Source: Perkinsus marinus ATCC 50983 (lineage: Eukaryota; Perkinsozoa; Perkinsida; Perkinsidae). From it: 53,075 nucleotides of DNA. Below the pieces are notes generated by a model. It was not told the DNA's origin and did not search any database. It saw only the letters and a list, made by a program, of their open reading frames with translations. The stretch's first letter is position 1, and the number at the start of each line of letters is the position of its first letter. The translations under genes and the position numbers were made by a program. Positions 1-13,000 of this stretch are shown one piece after another. The stretch is from NCBI RefSeq assembly GCF_000006405.1, contig NW_003209345.1, positions 106,184 through 159,258 of the forward strand, given 5' to 3'.

Positions 1-3000
1 GTTGCTGGAGTTATGGCTTCATGAGGCTACCAGGCAGTTCCGCGACAGGTGCGCAGCTACTGTGGTCGTTCATAAGGGCTATCACTTGATCAGACTGATT
101 GATGATATTGACCGAGAGTGGTTTGATGAACTCTTCAATAGAAAGCTCTTGCAATACTGCGGTGTGTCTTGGGCGATTCCTCGATGGCGGGAAGTCATGT
201 TTGGCGACTATATGGATCGTGCTACTAAGGCTTATACGGAGTGCCATGATTCGGAGAAGCTTTCAAGAGTGTTCCAGGTGCGCTCTAGAACTGTAACTAT
301 CCCGATGTACACATTCGTCTCAGGAGTACTTGGATGAATATAATATGACTTATCCGTCGACGATGAGTCTTATATTCTTCAGTGATGCCAGGGCCCATCT
401 ATCGCGTGTCGCGCGAGTCATTAGGCAGCCCAGGGGTAGAGGGGCAGCCAGGGAGGCCAGATGACGGTGTTGATTCAGGAAATGTTCTACTGGTCGGGGT
501 CTCGGGAGTCGGTCGAAAGAGCGTCACGAGAATGGCAGCTTTCATGGCCGAATATTCACTCAAGAGCATCGAAATCACCAGGAGCTACGATACGGCGGCA
601 TTCAGAGAAGATTTGAAGTCAATGATGTTCAGCGTGAGTTACCCGCCCATCTCCATCAGTACTGTCCTGCCCGGGGAGTCTCTGTAGTGTAGACTACGCT
701 CGTGCTTCACAGACTTACCAGGTGGCGAAAACGTCAAGCAAAGGGCTGGTCTTCCTATTCTCGGACACTCAGATCGTGAAGGAAAGCTTCTTGGAGTGTA
801 TCAATAATATTCTCAATACAGGAGAGGTGCCTAATCTGTTCGCCCCCGATGAATTGGAACAGGTGAAGAGCGTGGGTCGTTATGGCTGCCATGATTTGCC
901 TGTTCACCAAGCAGGTCATCGGTCTTGTCCGTCCGATAGCCAAAGCCGCCGGGAAGCAGGATTCCCGAGACGTTATATGGAGCCACTTCGTGCACTTGGT
1001 CAGAGAGAGCCTCCATATTGTGCTCGCATTCTCGCCTGTTGGAGAAGCGTTCCGTGCGAGGTGACGAGTTTACCAGGGGCGTTTGTGCGTAATTGGAGTT
1101 GCTCAGATGCCGACAATTCCCTTCATTGATAAACTGCTGCACGATCGACTGGTTTATGCCTTGGCCCAAGGATGCATTATACAGTGTTGCTGAAAGGTGA
1201 GCGTTTGCTGTGATTCGTATGTGTTCAACGGTCGACGACTTTCAGGAACTACAAAGATGCTGATAAATCCCTCGGGATTGATAACTACGTTGCGTCTCTC
1301 GCTACAATGTCTGGTGTCATTCACTCATCGGTAAGCGGTATTGATCTCACAGTCGAAACGCTGCATGTCAGGTCACTGCGATGGCAGAAAGCTTCTTCAC
1401 AACGCTGAGACGAAGGACCTATATAACTCCCACAAGCTACCTCGAGCTCATTAAGTTGTTCCTTAGCCTATTAGAGGAGCTGCAAGGTTAGTTGTGAACA
1501 TGTATAGTAGTGTATGTAGAAAGCTACAGGTATCCTCACTGCTCGATTGAAACGGTACACTGTGGGTGTGGACAAGCTGAATGAAACCAATGCTATCGTC
1601 GACAAACTCAAGCATGATTTGACTGAGATGCAGCCGGTGCTGAAGAAGGCTAGTGAGGACACAGCCATGCTCATGGAACAGGTGAGAAGTGATACCGTCA
1701 GCGAGGAATGTATCGCTTTGTGTTGAACTGATGGATACCTCCATGATTCAGGTTACGCGAGATGAGGCAGATGCACAGGAGAAAAAGCTGGCCTGTGCGG
1801 AAGATGAGAAGGTGAAAATCCACACATGGAGGATCGTCGTATTCCATTGAGTCTTAGGCGGCAGCGGCGGCTGCAGCTGAAGCGAACGCTATTAAAACCG
1901 ATTGCCAAGCTGATTTGGATGAGGCAATGCCAGCCTACCACAGTGCCATGAAAAGCCTTGAGTCCCTAGACAAGAAGGATATTCAAGAGGTTTTCTAGAG
2001 ATCGCCAAAATGGATCTCGTAGACCGTTTTTCTCAGGCTAAGTCGTTCACGAAACCTCCAGCGCTCGTTGAGGTGGTATTGAAGGCCGTGTGTTTGCTGC
2101 TGGGTAAGAATCTAATGCCGAGAATGAAGATTATCATCGTCTTCTAGGGAAGAAGGAGACTTGGGATGACGCCAAGAAAGTCATGGGAGACATGGGGTTC
2201 CTGCAGTCACTGAAAAACTATGATAAAGACAGCTTAGCCAGCAATCAGAGACTCACAGCCAAACTACAGGTGAGAGCGCGCTATTCGCTTTTACCTCCTC
2301 TACTGTGTCGAGCGATAGAGCTAGTATTCGTGTTTGCGCAGACCTACATCAAGCGTGACGACTTCAATGCCGAAAGTGTCTCACGAGTGTCCAAGGCGGC
2401 GACCTCGCTATGTATGTGGGTCATAGCAATGGATGTTTACGGCAGAGTGGCGAGAGGAATCGAACCTAAGAAAGTGAGAGGGAGTCGTTGTCGGTGAGCA
2501 AGTACTCGAGTAGGCGAAACTCGCGGAAGCTGAGAAAATGCTGGCCGATGCCGAACAGCAACTAGCTAGCAAGAAGGCGGTATTGAAAGAAGTGGAGGAT
2601 CGGGTTGAAGGACTCCGAGCGAAACTCAGTCAGGCTAAAGTGAACCTACGAGGAATACATAAGCCCTTTGTATGGCCTGATTGTGTTAGAAAAAAGCACA
2701 GCAGCTTGAGAAGGATATGGAAATTGCTACTATCAAGCTCGGGAGGGCAGAGAAACTCTTGGCTGGCCTTGGCAATGAGTGAGTCCCAGTCTCGTTGCGA
2801 TACCTGCTTGATTCATTTGTAGAGCGGTACGGTGGAAGGCGGCATCCGAACAGTTGGAACAGAACCTGAAGGATATTGTTGGTAACGTGGTCCTTGGAGG
2901 AGGCTTCGTGGCGTAGGAAAAGTGCTAATTCAGCGGGGTAAGGAGAGGAGTGCAGATACTTGGGACCTTTTACGGCTGATTACCGTGAGAAGCTAACAGA

Positions 3001-6000
3001 GCAGTGGATTCAGGAGTGTTTAGGAGAGGAGGTCCATCTGGCTGTGGATCCTAGATGGGGCTGCGACGCTGTTCTTGGTGACCCTGCCAAGGTCGGTTGG
3101 TGTAGATTGTTAGTCATTGAAGGCTTCATCGGCTGATCAGATTCGCGAGTGGAACATCCAAGGCTTGCCCAATGATAAGCTGTCTGTTGAAAACGGCATC
3201 ATAGTGTCAAGAGGAAGACGGTTAGAAGTATTTGGCTCGCAGGAAAGAAAATACTGGGTTGCAGATGGCCATTGATGATCGATCCACAGGGCCAGGCTAA
3301 CAAGTGGATCTGTAACTTAGGAAAGGAGAAGGACATACAAGGTTTGGGCAGTCATCAGCTGGTCTCACCCATGTTCAAAGTGCAGTCATCAAGCTCACTG
3401 ATGCTACTTATCTCCGGACACTCGAGAATGGCATCCGCAATGGAAACGCTATTTTGCTGGAAAATGTGGAAGAAGTCTTAGACCCAGCATTGGAACCAGT
3501 TCTGTCGAAGCACGTGAGCATTGCTAGGAAATTTCTCTCGAGATTCTAGTTGATGGTTATCGAGGTATTCAAAAAGGGCGGACAGAGCCTGATTCGTCTG
3601 GGGACAGAGGACGTCCCATACTCAAACGATTTTGCCTTCTACATGACCACCAAGATGCCCAATCCTCACTATCTCCCAGAGATCTGCATCAAGGTAGGCC
3701 AATTCCTTTGGCATAAACCGACCGGGCCAGTCTTAGGTCACTGTCATCAACTTCACGGTGACCCCCTCGGGGTTGGAATCACAATTGGTTTCAGCAGTTG
3801 TCGCACATGAACGTCCTGATTTAGAGCAGAAGAGGTGCTGGCCTCCACAGGGAGTAGAGAATAGGCTAATCATCATGACCCTTTCAGGGGGGAGCTGGTG
3901 GTGCAGATAGCAGCAGATAAGAATGAGCTAAATAACATCGAACAGCTTATTCTTAAGCTGCTAGCGGAGAATGAGGTCATTTCGAGTCTGAGGTTGCGCG
4001 GATGCGATGATAGGCGTGTAGGGCGATATACTTGCTGATGATACCCTCATTCAAACGCTGGATCAATCGAAGGAAACTACAGATGCTGTTAATGAGCGGA
4101 TGAGGAATGCCGAGAAGACGATGGTTTCGATAGAGGAAGCTAGGGTTAATTACGCCCCTGTGGGAACCCGTGGCAGTATCTTGTGAGGATCTCGTCGGAC
4201 ACTTTTGCATAGTGGTGAAAACTGGCTATAGGTACTTCGTCATAGCTGATATGTCGAGCATTGATCCCATGTATCAGTACTCACTAGAATTCTTCGTCAA
4301 TCTTTTTAAAGGAAGGCTGGCGAAGTCTGAGAAGTCGGACGACGTTGAAAATAGAGTGTCTACCATAGTCGGAGACGTCACTCTAGCAACGTAGCACCGC
4401 GGGCTCGTCTACTATGTGTGATGTGTTGCGAATTGCAGCTATACGAATATTTGCCGGGGTCTCTTTGAGGATCACAAACTACTGTATGCTTCACTTAATA
4501 CGATACAAGTCCTCCGCAGCATGAAGCAGGTGATGTATTGGCTAACCTTACCTAGGGTTATAATTGACTAAGCGGCGATTCAGATACCCTCGCATACATG
4601 GCAGTTCTTCCAGATTGGAGTTGAAGCCATCAACGGTTTGGTGGACTTGGAACCTGTAACGAGTTGTTAAGGGAGCAGCTCTTCTGATCGGAATATTTCT
4701 CTTCTTGCTGGCAGATCCTTGAGAGCCATCCGTGTCCACAATGGTGCGACACAGTAGCATGGAATAAGATTGTGGTCTTGGTTACACTGGCGGGCTTGTC
4801 GGGCGTCAAGGATGTCGATGGACTACTTGATGATATGATGCAGAATTCGGCTGACTGGGAGAAAGTACCTCCACGGTCATTACACTTGTGGTAGCTGTGC
4901 GTCTTGCAGTTCAGCAGTTCTGACCACATGTACGAGGCTCCTCTACCTGGGGTCTGGGATGAGAAGGTCACTAGCTTCCATCGGTTGTGCCTTGTGAAAG
5001 TGACGAGGCGCTTTTGGTTGAAGAAGAGATGTCACTGCCTCAGTCTCTCCGTGAGAATTTGCTGGTGCCGGCCGTACGTGAATTCGTAGCGAAGAACCTC
5101 GGGAAGGAGTTTGTCGTGTCACCGGCTCTCGACCTTCGCAGCTGCTTCGACGACTCAGATTGTGGCACGCCGATAATATTCGTGCTCAGCCCAGGAGCTG
5201 ATCCAACAGAGTAACAGTGGATGGATATCAACTCTTTGCCATCATTGGCCTCAGTAATGTCATCAAGCTAGCCTCATCTTTGGGCTATGCCGATCGGTTG
5301 CATATGCTGTCTCTTGGACAAGGCCAAGGTCCGAAGGCCGAAGCGCTCATCGATCGGGCCAGGGATAACGGTAGTCAAATGCATACTGATACTTGTCATG
5401 AGCTGTCGTTTGGCCTTCTTCTTAGGGGATTGGGTTATGCTACAAAATTGCCATCTTGCAGCCTCGTGGATGACGTCGCTCGAAAGGATACAAGTAACCG
5501 GTCCTTCTTCATCGCTTCAACTGTCACGTCCCTGTTTTTCTAGGCTGAGCTCAATCCTGCCAGGATCAGCAAATCATATCGACTATGGTTGACATCCATG
5601 CCGAGCAAGGCTTTCCCTGTCCCTGTGCTGCAAGCTGGCATCAAGATCACCAATGAGCCTCCCAAGGGCCTCCGTGCTAACTTAACGAGAAGCTTTCTGG
5701 CTATCTCTGAGGAGCTTTTCGAGGGGAATAGCAAGCCCAGAGCCTTCAAGAAATTATTATTCGCTCTGGCGTTCTTTCATGCGGTCATCTTGGAGCGTCG
5801 GAAGTTCGGACCGATCGGCTGGAATATTCCCTACGAATGGATGGACTCGGATTTCCAGGTGAGAGAAGAATCGTGAGCATCAGTGTGAAGATGTTGAATA
5901 GGTGTCAACCGAGCAATTGGATATGTATCTCAACGACCAGCCAGGTGTACCACTGCGAACACTGAGCTATCTTGTGGCTGAAGTGAACTACGGTAAGGCT

Positions 6001-7645
6001 GGCTACTGGCAATGAGACCGCTGAATATGGTTGTCTAGGTGGGAGAGTCACCGACGACAAAGACGTTCGCCTCATCACCGCTATTCTGGCTAGCTTCTTC
6101 CGCAATGAAACCGTGGAAGAGAGCAAGTGAGTCCTTCGGATATTTTCTGAGAGTACTTGATTTCTCGATCACTCCAGTTACCGCTTCTCGGCTGCTGATA
6201 TGTACTACGCTCCAGATGCTACGGGTTTGAGTGACGTGAGGAATTACATCTCTGCATTACCTCAGGATGAGGATCCAATAGTAGTCTCGGTAGAGAATTG
6301 TACTCGAGTCGAATTCGTCGTTCTCATCGAGGTCTTCGGCCTGCACTCCAATGCGCTGATAACAGCTCAAATCAACCAAGCCAAGAAATTGCTGGAGGCG
6401 ATAGTATCAGTACAGCCCCAGTTGAGTGGTGGCGATGGAGGACTCGCGCCAGAGGAGATCGTCTCCAATATGGTGATATAGAATGAGAAGGATCTCAGTT
6501 TTACGATCTCGAGCAGGTGAATGAATTCACCAGCCGCATGCCAAATGCCATATCAACGACTGACGGTCACAGACTCAGCTTTGCTAAGGAGCCGTCTGGA
6601 GGGATCATCTCTTTGGGTGTTTTTTTAGCTCAAGAGATTCACAGGTCGCTCTCTTATACAGCCCTGATCACTGTAGACCATGAATTGTTAGGTTTAACCT
6701 CTTGGTGAGCGTCGTTAAGACAAGTTTGGCCGCTCTTGCTAAAGCCATCAAAGGTTTTATTGTGATGTCATCCGACTTGGAAGAAATGTAACCTCGTTGT
6801 AGAATCTATAGCTGGATCGACGCTTTTCTCTACCCACTAGGTTTAACAGCTTTCTCATACAGAAGGCTCCAGCAAAGTGGTCTGCAGCAGCGTATCCTTG
6901 TCTGATGCCTCTAAACTCCTGGGTCAGCGACTTCATTAGAAGAGTGGAATTCATGCATAGCTGGGCACATTATGGTCCTCCGGCTAGCTTCTGGTTACCT
7001 GCCTTCTTTTTCCCTCAAGGCTTCATGACAGCAGGCATGCAGGTGAGCTCAGGTCGACCTGCCAGTCCTCATGATGGAAGTCTCTTCGACGCTTTGGACC
7101 TCCTCCCTGATGCGACTATGTATCAGATGCATGCTAGAGCTCACAGAATTCCAATTGATTCTCTAACGTTTGAGACCAACGTTCAGACTTATTCTAGCCC
7201 GGATGAGTTGCCCGGGCCGCCTGAGACCGGGGTTAATATCCATGGAGTATTCCTCCAGGTGATGCCAAGTTGGAGCATTTCCTGACGTCAGAATAACTTC
7301 TCAGGGCGCTGGATGGGACCTCGAAGGTGCTTGCCTTCAAGAATCCGCTCCAGCCGTTCTCTTCATCCCTCTACCAGTCATCTCCTTACGCCCTGTTCTA
7401 TCGGCTGACCTCAAGGAGAATCGCTCGAATTACTTTTGCCCGTTATACAAGACGTCTATTCGAGCCGGAACGCTTTCAACCACTGGTCACTCCACCAATT
7501 TCATCATGTAGGGTGCAGGCCGATTGGCCCTTTGAGTGGGGTACGAGCTCGCCTCCATAGGTACCTGAACATCAATGGAGGCACTGAACCAGCAGAACAT
7601 TGGATACGTAGGGGAGTCGCCAGTCTATGCATGCTTGATGATTGA
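1..7645 (+). CDS. Axonemal-type dynein heavy chain, C-terminal half (5' partial)
   Basis: Minus-end-directed microtubule motor of cilia and flagella. The reading starts inside AAA3/AAA4 ([10 protein letters not shown] then [10 protein letters not shown] across a 45-nt intron) and runs to a stop at 7643-7645. In order I see: the AAA4 P-loop GVSGVGRKS near 495-525; the stalk, with coiled coil 1 at about 1545-1990, a microtubule-binding region at about 2080-2450 and coiled coil 2 at about 2520-2830; AAA5 with [19 protein letters not shown] and [12 protein letters not shown] near 3150-3310; AAA6 with IFVLSPGAD near 5180; [20 protein letters not shown] near 5610-5670; and the C-terminal cap with [19 protein letters not shown] near 7445 and a terminal CMLDD. 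The STTGHSTNF cap is typical of axonemal, not cytoplasmic, heavy chains, and probably of an inner arm (inference). Many short introns break the frame. The N-terminal tail and AAA1-3 lie outside the window. Confidence 0.93.
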
Positions 7646-7981
7646 TGTTCATACGACAACATGTCAAGACTACGCGTGTTGTGTTTATCAACGGAAATGA
7701 AGGATGACGGGACCTCGTCAGGGACAGTCCGTATGTAGCTGCTACATTGTAGTGGTACATGCGGTGAATGTACCGATGATATGACTACGATAACTGAGAC
7801 AACGACCACACCGGCAGAAACGATGATCGAAAGTGATGGTGAGGCGGGCATAATATCAAGAGCCGCCAATCGATGGTAGTGTCTTGAATTCGAGTTGTCT
7901 ATTCGATTGATATCGCTATGATCCTGTTAGCGTTCTGGCTCATGTAAAAGTCAACCAGAACGGTGATGACTCACACGTCCC

Positions 7982-7998
7982 TGAGGGACGGTCCCTCA
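7982..7998. repeat. Perfect 8-bp inverted repeat (hairpin)
   Basis: TGAGGGAC, one base, then GTCCCTCA. It lies about 340 nt past the dynein stop codon. It could be a 3'-end structure or chance; there is no T-run after it. Confidence 0.5.
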
Positions 7999-9386
7999 CG
8001 GCAGCTTGCTTCCTGCACTGTCAGTGCTGTGTGGAGGAGTGTTATGGCGGATCGCCACACACGCACGTTAAGGAGTAATGAGAAATGATCGCTGGCCGTC
8101 GCGGTCCCTAGTCCTGCTCGCCTGCACATCGTTACGGTACATTCAAATGTCATACTCCTGTTGATCAAAAGTCAACAGATATGGCTTACCGCACTGCCAG
8201 CGTTCCGTTCGTCAATTCCTCCAAACAGTCTGAACCCCAGACTCTATAGAGTCATTATTCAGTACTAGTCGCGGTGGATGCTACCATTCTAATGACTGAT
8301 AACCGTCCGGATATCGCCAGAACTAGGTGATTACCACTGTGTGAGAAGGCGTTAAGGAGCTGCACACGTTCCGAGTTGTACAACGTGTATCAACTTTTTG
8401 CCGGGATTTGGCGCCTCTGAGACTCTGAGCATTATACGCTCACCCTCCTGCCTGCATCGAATAATCATGAGCAGCTACCCCATCATACAGGGGTCTCCAA
8501 CTCCCATGTTGATCTGTCTTCACAGGTATCGGCAGTTTTTTTTCGATGGTAGATCATACTATACTGGGGTGCCTGTACGACTCTGAGGTGAACGTGACGT
8601 GCTGAGATGTGCTCATAGTAACGAGGTGGCTCTTGTTTCTCGGATGTTCTGAAGCTAGTCTGAGGTAGCGATACTTGTGTGTGGCGCATGGCCTCAACTG
8701 AGGTTGTCAAACTATTATGAGCTGACGTGTTATTCTACGGTATTTACGTATAGCTAAACGGGCATTTCACACGATCAGCGCTACAGCGAGTTACTGTCAG
8801 TAAGAGAGGTACTCGGTGACTCCTCATCGTAAACGCATTTGTCGAACACTGTTTGAAATAATTGATGCTTGCATGCCAGGCTCACGAAGTGAGAGTCACG
8901 TTTCTTTCATCCAAAGGGCTCGAGCGACTGAGACGGGTTATGTCATACCAACACAATCTTACACGACTTATCATTTGGATAGATTAGATTCAGATAGACA
9001 AAACGATGCATAAGGGAACATGATACAATAGCTCGCCGAAATACTTCTCAATACGGAACACTAGGTAAATTCAATCAAGTCTTCTCATAACTCACTCGAT
9101 GATGAACTTATTATGTGATGTTCAATCATGTGCTGAGGGCGAGACCCGTAGGTCAGATGTACAAGGTGGTGCCAAAGAAGGGCTCTCATAGCTCAGTGCA
9201 CAATCCGAATATCAGAGCCGTTCGTACAGCGTTGGAAAGAGCTAGATCAGAGTTTTTGAATGATACCTATTTCCCGTCAACTGTCGAGTACCGCGAAATT
9301 ACAAGGGCTCCTTGTCAAGGGATGGGCTCTTCTTTTGCACCACCCTGTGTTACTGTATGAGCCATATTTTTTGGATACGGTCGCAC

Positions 9387-9668
9387 ATGAGTATTGATAG
9401 TATAATATGGTTGGACATGAGTATTGATAGTATAATATGGTCGGACATGAGCGTTAATAGTATAAGATGGTTGCACATGAATATTGAGAGTATAATATGG
9501 TCTGACATGAGTATTGATAGTATAATATGGTCTGACATGAGTATTGATAGTGTAATATGGTCGCTCATGAGTATTGATGGTGTAATATGGTCGGACATGA
9601 GTACTGATGGTGTAATATGGTCGCATACGAGTGTCGATAGTATAATATGGTCGGACGTGAGTATTGTA
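9387..9668. repeat. Minisatellite, 30-bp unit, about 9.4 copies
   Basis: The unit reads approximately CATGAGTATTGATAGTATAA followed by TATGGTCGGA, repeated from 9387 with 0-5 differences per unit and decaying at the right end. Because 30 is divisible by three, several frames stay open on both strands; the plus frame gives a decapeptide like MSIDSIIWSD over and over. These frames look like a by-product of the repeat, not a gene. Confidence 0.9.
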
Positions 9669-9778
9669 TGAGATGGAAGTGTCTACAGTACAGTCCCGAC
9701 GTGGAAAGTGGGAACGTTTGGGACCATTCGGTATTTTGCTCGTGGACACTTCTTGGATCTCGATCAACAAAATGCACT

Positions 9779-9807
9779 GTTATGAGTCATAACATATGAC
9801 CCATAAC
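9779..9807. repeat. 13-bp stem, 3-nt loop hairpin
   Basis: GTTATGAGTCATA, then ACA, then TATGACCCATAAC. The arms pair except at one position. It lies between the minisatellite and the 3' end of the neighbouring minus-strand gene. Confidence 0.6.
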
Positions 9808-9872
9808 TTAAGACGCGTGGACTCGACCACGATCCTCTTTATAGCGGATGAGCCCAATTGCTGTGCCCGGCA

Positions 9873-9905
9873 CACTCTAAGCGGCACAGTGCGCCGCTCA
9901 GAGTG
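9873..9905. repeat. 13-bp GC-rich stem-loop
   Basis: CACTCTAAGCGGC, a 7-nt loop, then GCCGCTCAGAGTG, with a single non-Watson-Crick position. It lies about 125 nt beyond the stop codon of the minus-strand gene that ends at 10029, so it could act in 3'-end formation. That role is inference. Confidence 0.6.
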
Positions 9906-10028
9906 AAACTGTGCAGTGGCCGGTGCCAGTAGTGCGCATACACGCATACACAACAACTGTTCGCAACAGCTGAGACGACATAGAACTCAACAAGGCAGCA
10001 ATTGAATGAGCGACGTCAATGGCTCATG

Positions 10029-13000
10029 CTACGGCGCCTCGTCCGTCATGGAACTTAATACACTAGCGTAGTGACGAATGCCGTCCGCCCATTGTCTGAG
10101 GTAGTTACGCTTCAGTATGCACTCAAGAGGTACACTCACCGTTCGAGCTCGTGGTTCAGAGAAGCTTGTACAGCCGTGAGTTCCCCCTCAGTGCTATCAA
10201 TCTCATCGAGAAGTTGCTGACGAGTGGTACTGAGACGGTAGAGTACGGTCGGTCAGGAAGGCTATGGCGGCTCACGAGAGGCTTCGAGCTGCGATGTCCA
10301 GCTGCTGATCGAACTCGACGATACTTCCTTTCATCTGGTCTTGTACCGGTCTAAAGTTTGCTTCTTGTCTGAATGCGAGGCCCCTCGAGCGCCATGCCGT
10401 GATGTGAACTTACTTCCTGCTCTCCCGTTCGACTTCCTCCACTGCTTCATCGAAGAGAGAATTATCCAGTCCTGCTAAATTTTGGTATTAAATTTTCAAA
10501 TACCACTCGGAACAACAAGACTGCTCACCAGTGTTGTCTAGGGCGGCACTAAGATTAGCGTGTATGAATCTGTTGAGCTCTTCTATAGTAGCAGTAGTCT
10601 GAACACATCAGATAGAGATGACATCAACTCACAGGCTCGTGCCTACCTCCTCGTTGAGGCTTCCGCTGATTGGGAAATCAAAAGCAAAGAGAGTGTCCCG
10701 GATGCCGTCAATAAGATGATTCATGTCTCTTCTGTTGCGTCGCGCACTCTCAAGCATCTGGGTCCATGTCGAACTGAAGATACAGAACGCGATGAAGATA
10801 TAGAACCAGCAACTCGTGTTGGTGACATCATAGGAAAAATTGAAGAAATTACGCGAAACTATCGTTGGTTTTCTGCACACTTTTACCCTAAATCGTGTGT
10901 GAATTTTCATAATACAGTAAGGGAACTGCTGAGCCCAGCTGAGGGAAGTAAACAAATTCTAACGCTGATGCGCCCGAGCGTACTTCAAAGTTAACATCGC
11001 TTCTTCCACTTCTCTATTTACTCCCGCATTCAAGGACGAGGCCTGTTCATTGGACGTCGAGATCGCCGCCGCAGCACTCCTAAGACAAGAGAAGATACTT
11101 CCTATGACCTTGAGGCAAGCCTTCACTTCAATAGGCCTCCGAGCTCCGAAACATGAGCCGTCAATCTTGTCATTAACTTCTCGATTTCACCATCAATCTT
11201 CGCCGCGCTACTCGCGGTTTCTTTTCCCATAGTCTACGCATAAACATCCCCTTTATCATCAGAAACTCTGAATGCTCACCTCTGCCGAAACGTCGGTTTT
11301 TCCCTCTTCCGAGGCATTTATCGACCTGCGACCAAATCATCATCGTCAACAGTTGAGCAGTGGGCGTTTCACTCGACAGTATCCTTCCTTCCTTTGAGCT
11401 GGGCAGATAGTCGTTCGGCCTCCAGACTCCCTTCAACAGCGAGCTTCTCCACTCTGTGTCGCTGATCCGCCAGCGCTCTTTCATTCCACTTCTTGGTATT
11501 GCTGAGAGTATTTGAAATGACAGTCAGTAACATCTGTTCTGTCCAACGCTCACTTGTAACCGAGCTGGACTTCCTCCAGAGCCTTCCGCAGTCGACCGTA
11601 GCTGTCGTTCCGTTCCTAGGCAGCGAGAGCTACATCAGGTAGCGTCCGTCTCCTTTCTTTTGCTCACCTCCTGTGACTGCTTTAAACTGGCGACCACAGA
11701 GTCTTCTGAATGATGCAACTCAGCCGATGTATTCTTGGGGGCAGCAACCTAACGGCCCACATCGAGTCGCAATGCTGTAGCCACTTCCGCTAACCTTTTC
11801 AGAAAGTCTCGAATGATCATCCTCAGAGGCCTTTTCCACGATGCCACTGACATGCCTCACCATCGTCTAATAAGATGCATGCCGAGCCCATCAGCTGAGA
11901 GGAGGTGCTCACCATCATCGCAGCTTTGAGAAGATCAGCCAGCCTCTTCAATGCTCTATGCTGCTCATCAACCCTGCCGTTGGTTTCCGCAATATCCTTC
12001 TCGAGCCGGTTTTGGCTTTCTGTCATCCCTTCGAAGGCATCCCTATGCTGAGACCTGATCCCATGACCACCACTGCACAGATCGAGCCCTGTCAGTGCCA
12101 AACTCCCCACCTAATAAGCTCATCATCAGCCTTGAATCGCACCGAGTCGTTAAGAGCCTTGAGGTCAGTTCGAGCTTGCGCTACTGTACGTTTCACAGAG
12201 CTGTCCATTGATACCAGCCTGAAGTGAATCGCGTCCCTTAGAGTGCGCCCAAGGATACTCACATTTTATGGGAAGCAGCAACAGAGCCCTCAATGCCTTT
12301 CCGACGCTCCTCCTCCGAATTATTCTCATCAGTTATCTCGCCAACCTGAAACGTCATGGAACATCTCTAGATACACGCAGGAACCAAGTATGTCTCGGAC
12401 TACCAAGTTCACGCCAGGATGACAACCTACCCTATTTTCAGCCTCGGTTATGAGAGTGCCCAAAGACCGTGACACCTCTGCCACCGCGTCGGATACTTGA
12501 GCTGCTGCGCTCCTTCTCGTTGACTCGGTGAGCCTCCTCCGGCTCGCTCGAAGTCCAAATATCATCTGAGCATCATATCACAAGGCCAAGAAGCCGGCAG
12601 TCTTGGACTAATCTCACCGCTCTCTCATTAACGTCTCTTCGACTCAGCAGATTGCGGAGGTGTGATTTCAACTCAGTTGCGTGCTTGAACCCTTCAACCT
12701 TTGTCCGATCGGTATCCTCAAGAATCTGAACGCGTACCTTCGATACAGTTCAACACTCCACTATACATCACCTGAGAGACTTCCTTATCCAAAACCAACC
12801 CTTCCGTTCTCTGCTCATGCATCTCGTTCATGAGGCCTCCCGTAGATGCCTTCAGCTCATCGATGCTACTCTTGGCATCGCCCTGATATCGAGAGATCAA
12901 CCCATCAGACTGGCTCGATCGTCACCTTTATTTTTCGCTCCCCATCCCCACTCTGTCGTTGGAGGTCTTCATCCACTTCCCTACGAGCATCCACTCTTGC

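Larger units (their letters stand above)
7646..10028. other. Convergent intergenic region, no supported gene
   Basis: This 2.4-kb stretch lies between the 3' ends of the dynein gene (+) and the first helical-rod gene (-). The open frames are short, lack good initiation or splice context and show no recognisable motif. The best is an 80-residue frame at 9118-9360 just before the minisatellite; I do not call it. The region holds three hairpins and a 30-bp tandem repeat, listed separately. Confidence 0.6.

Noticed and set aside
1463-1744. Minus-strand frame of 93 codons within the dynein gene
   Set aside because: It is the antisense of the dynein stalk coiled coil.
7504-7869. Minus-strand frame with a hydrophobic N-terminus
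   Set aside because: Begins at TTG, overlaps the dynein 3' end, and has no ATG or splice support.
9387-9668. CRISPR array
   Set aside because: The units are contiguous with no unique spacers, and the genome is eukaryotic.
9312-9770. Long open frames on both strands over the minisatellite (119-151 codons)
   Set aside because: They follow from a 30-bp repeat whose period is a multiple of three; no start context, domain or splice support.
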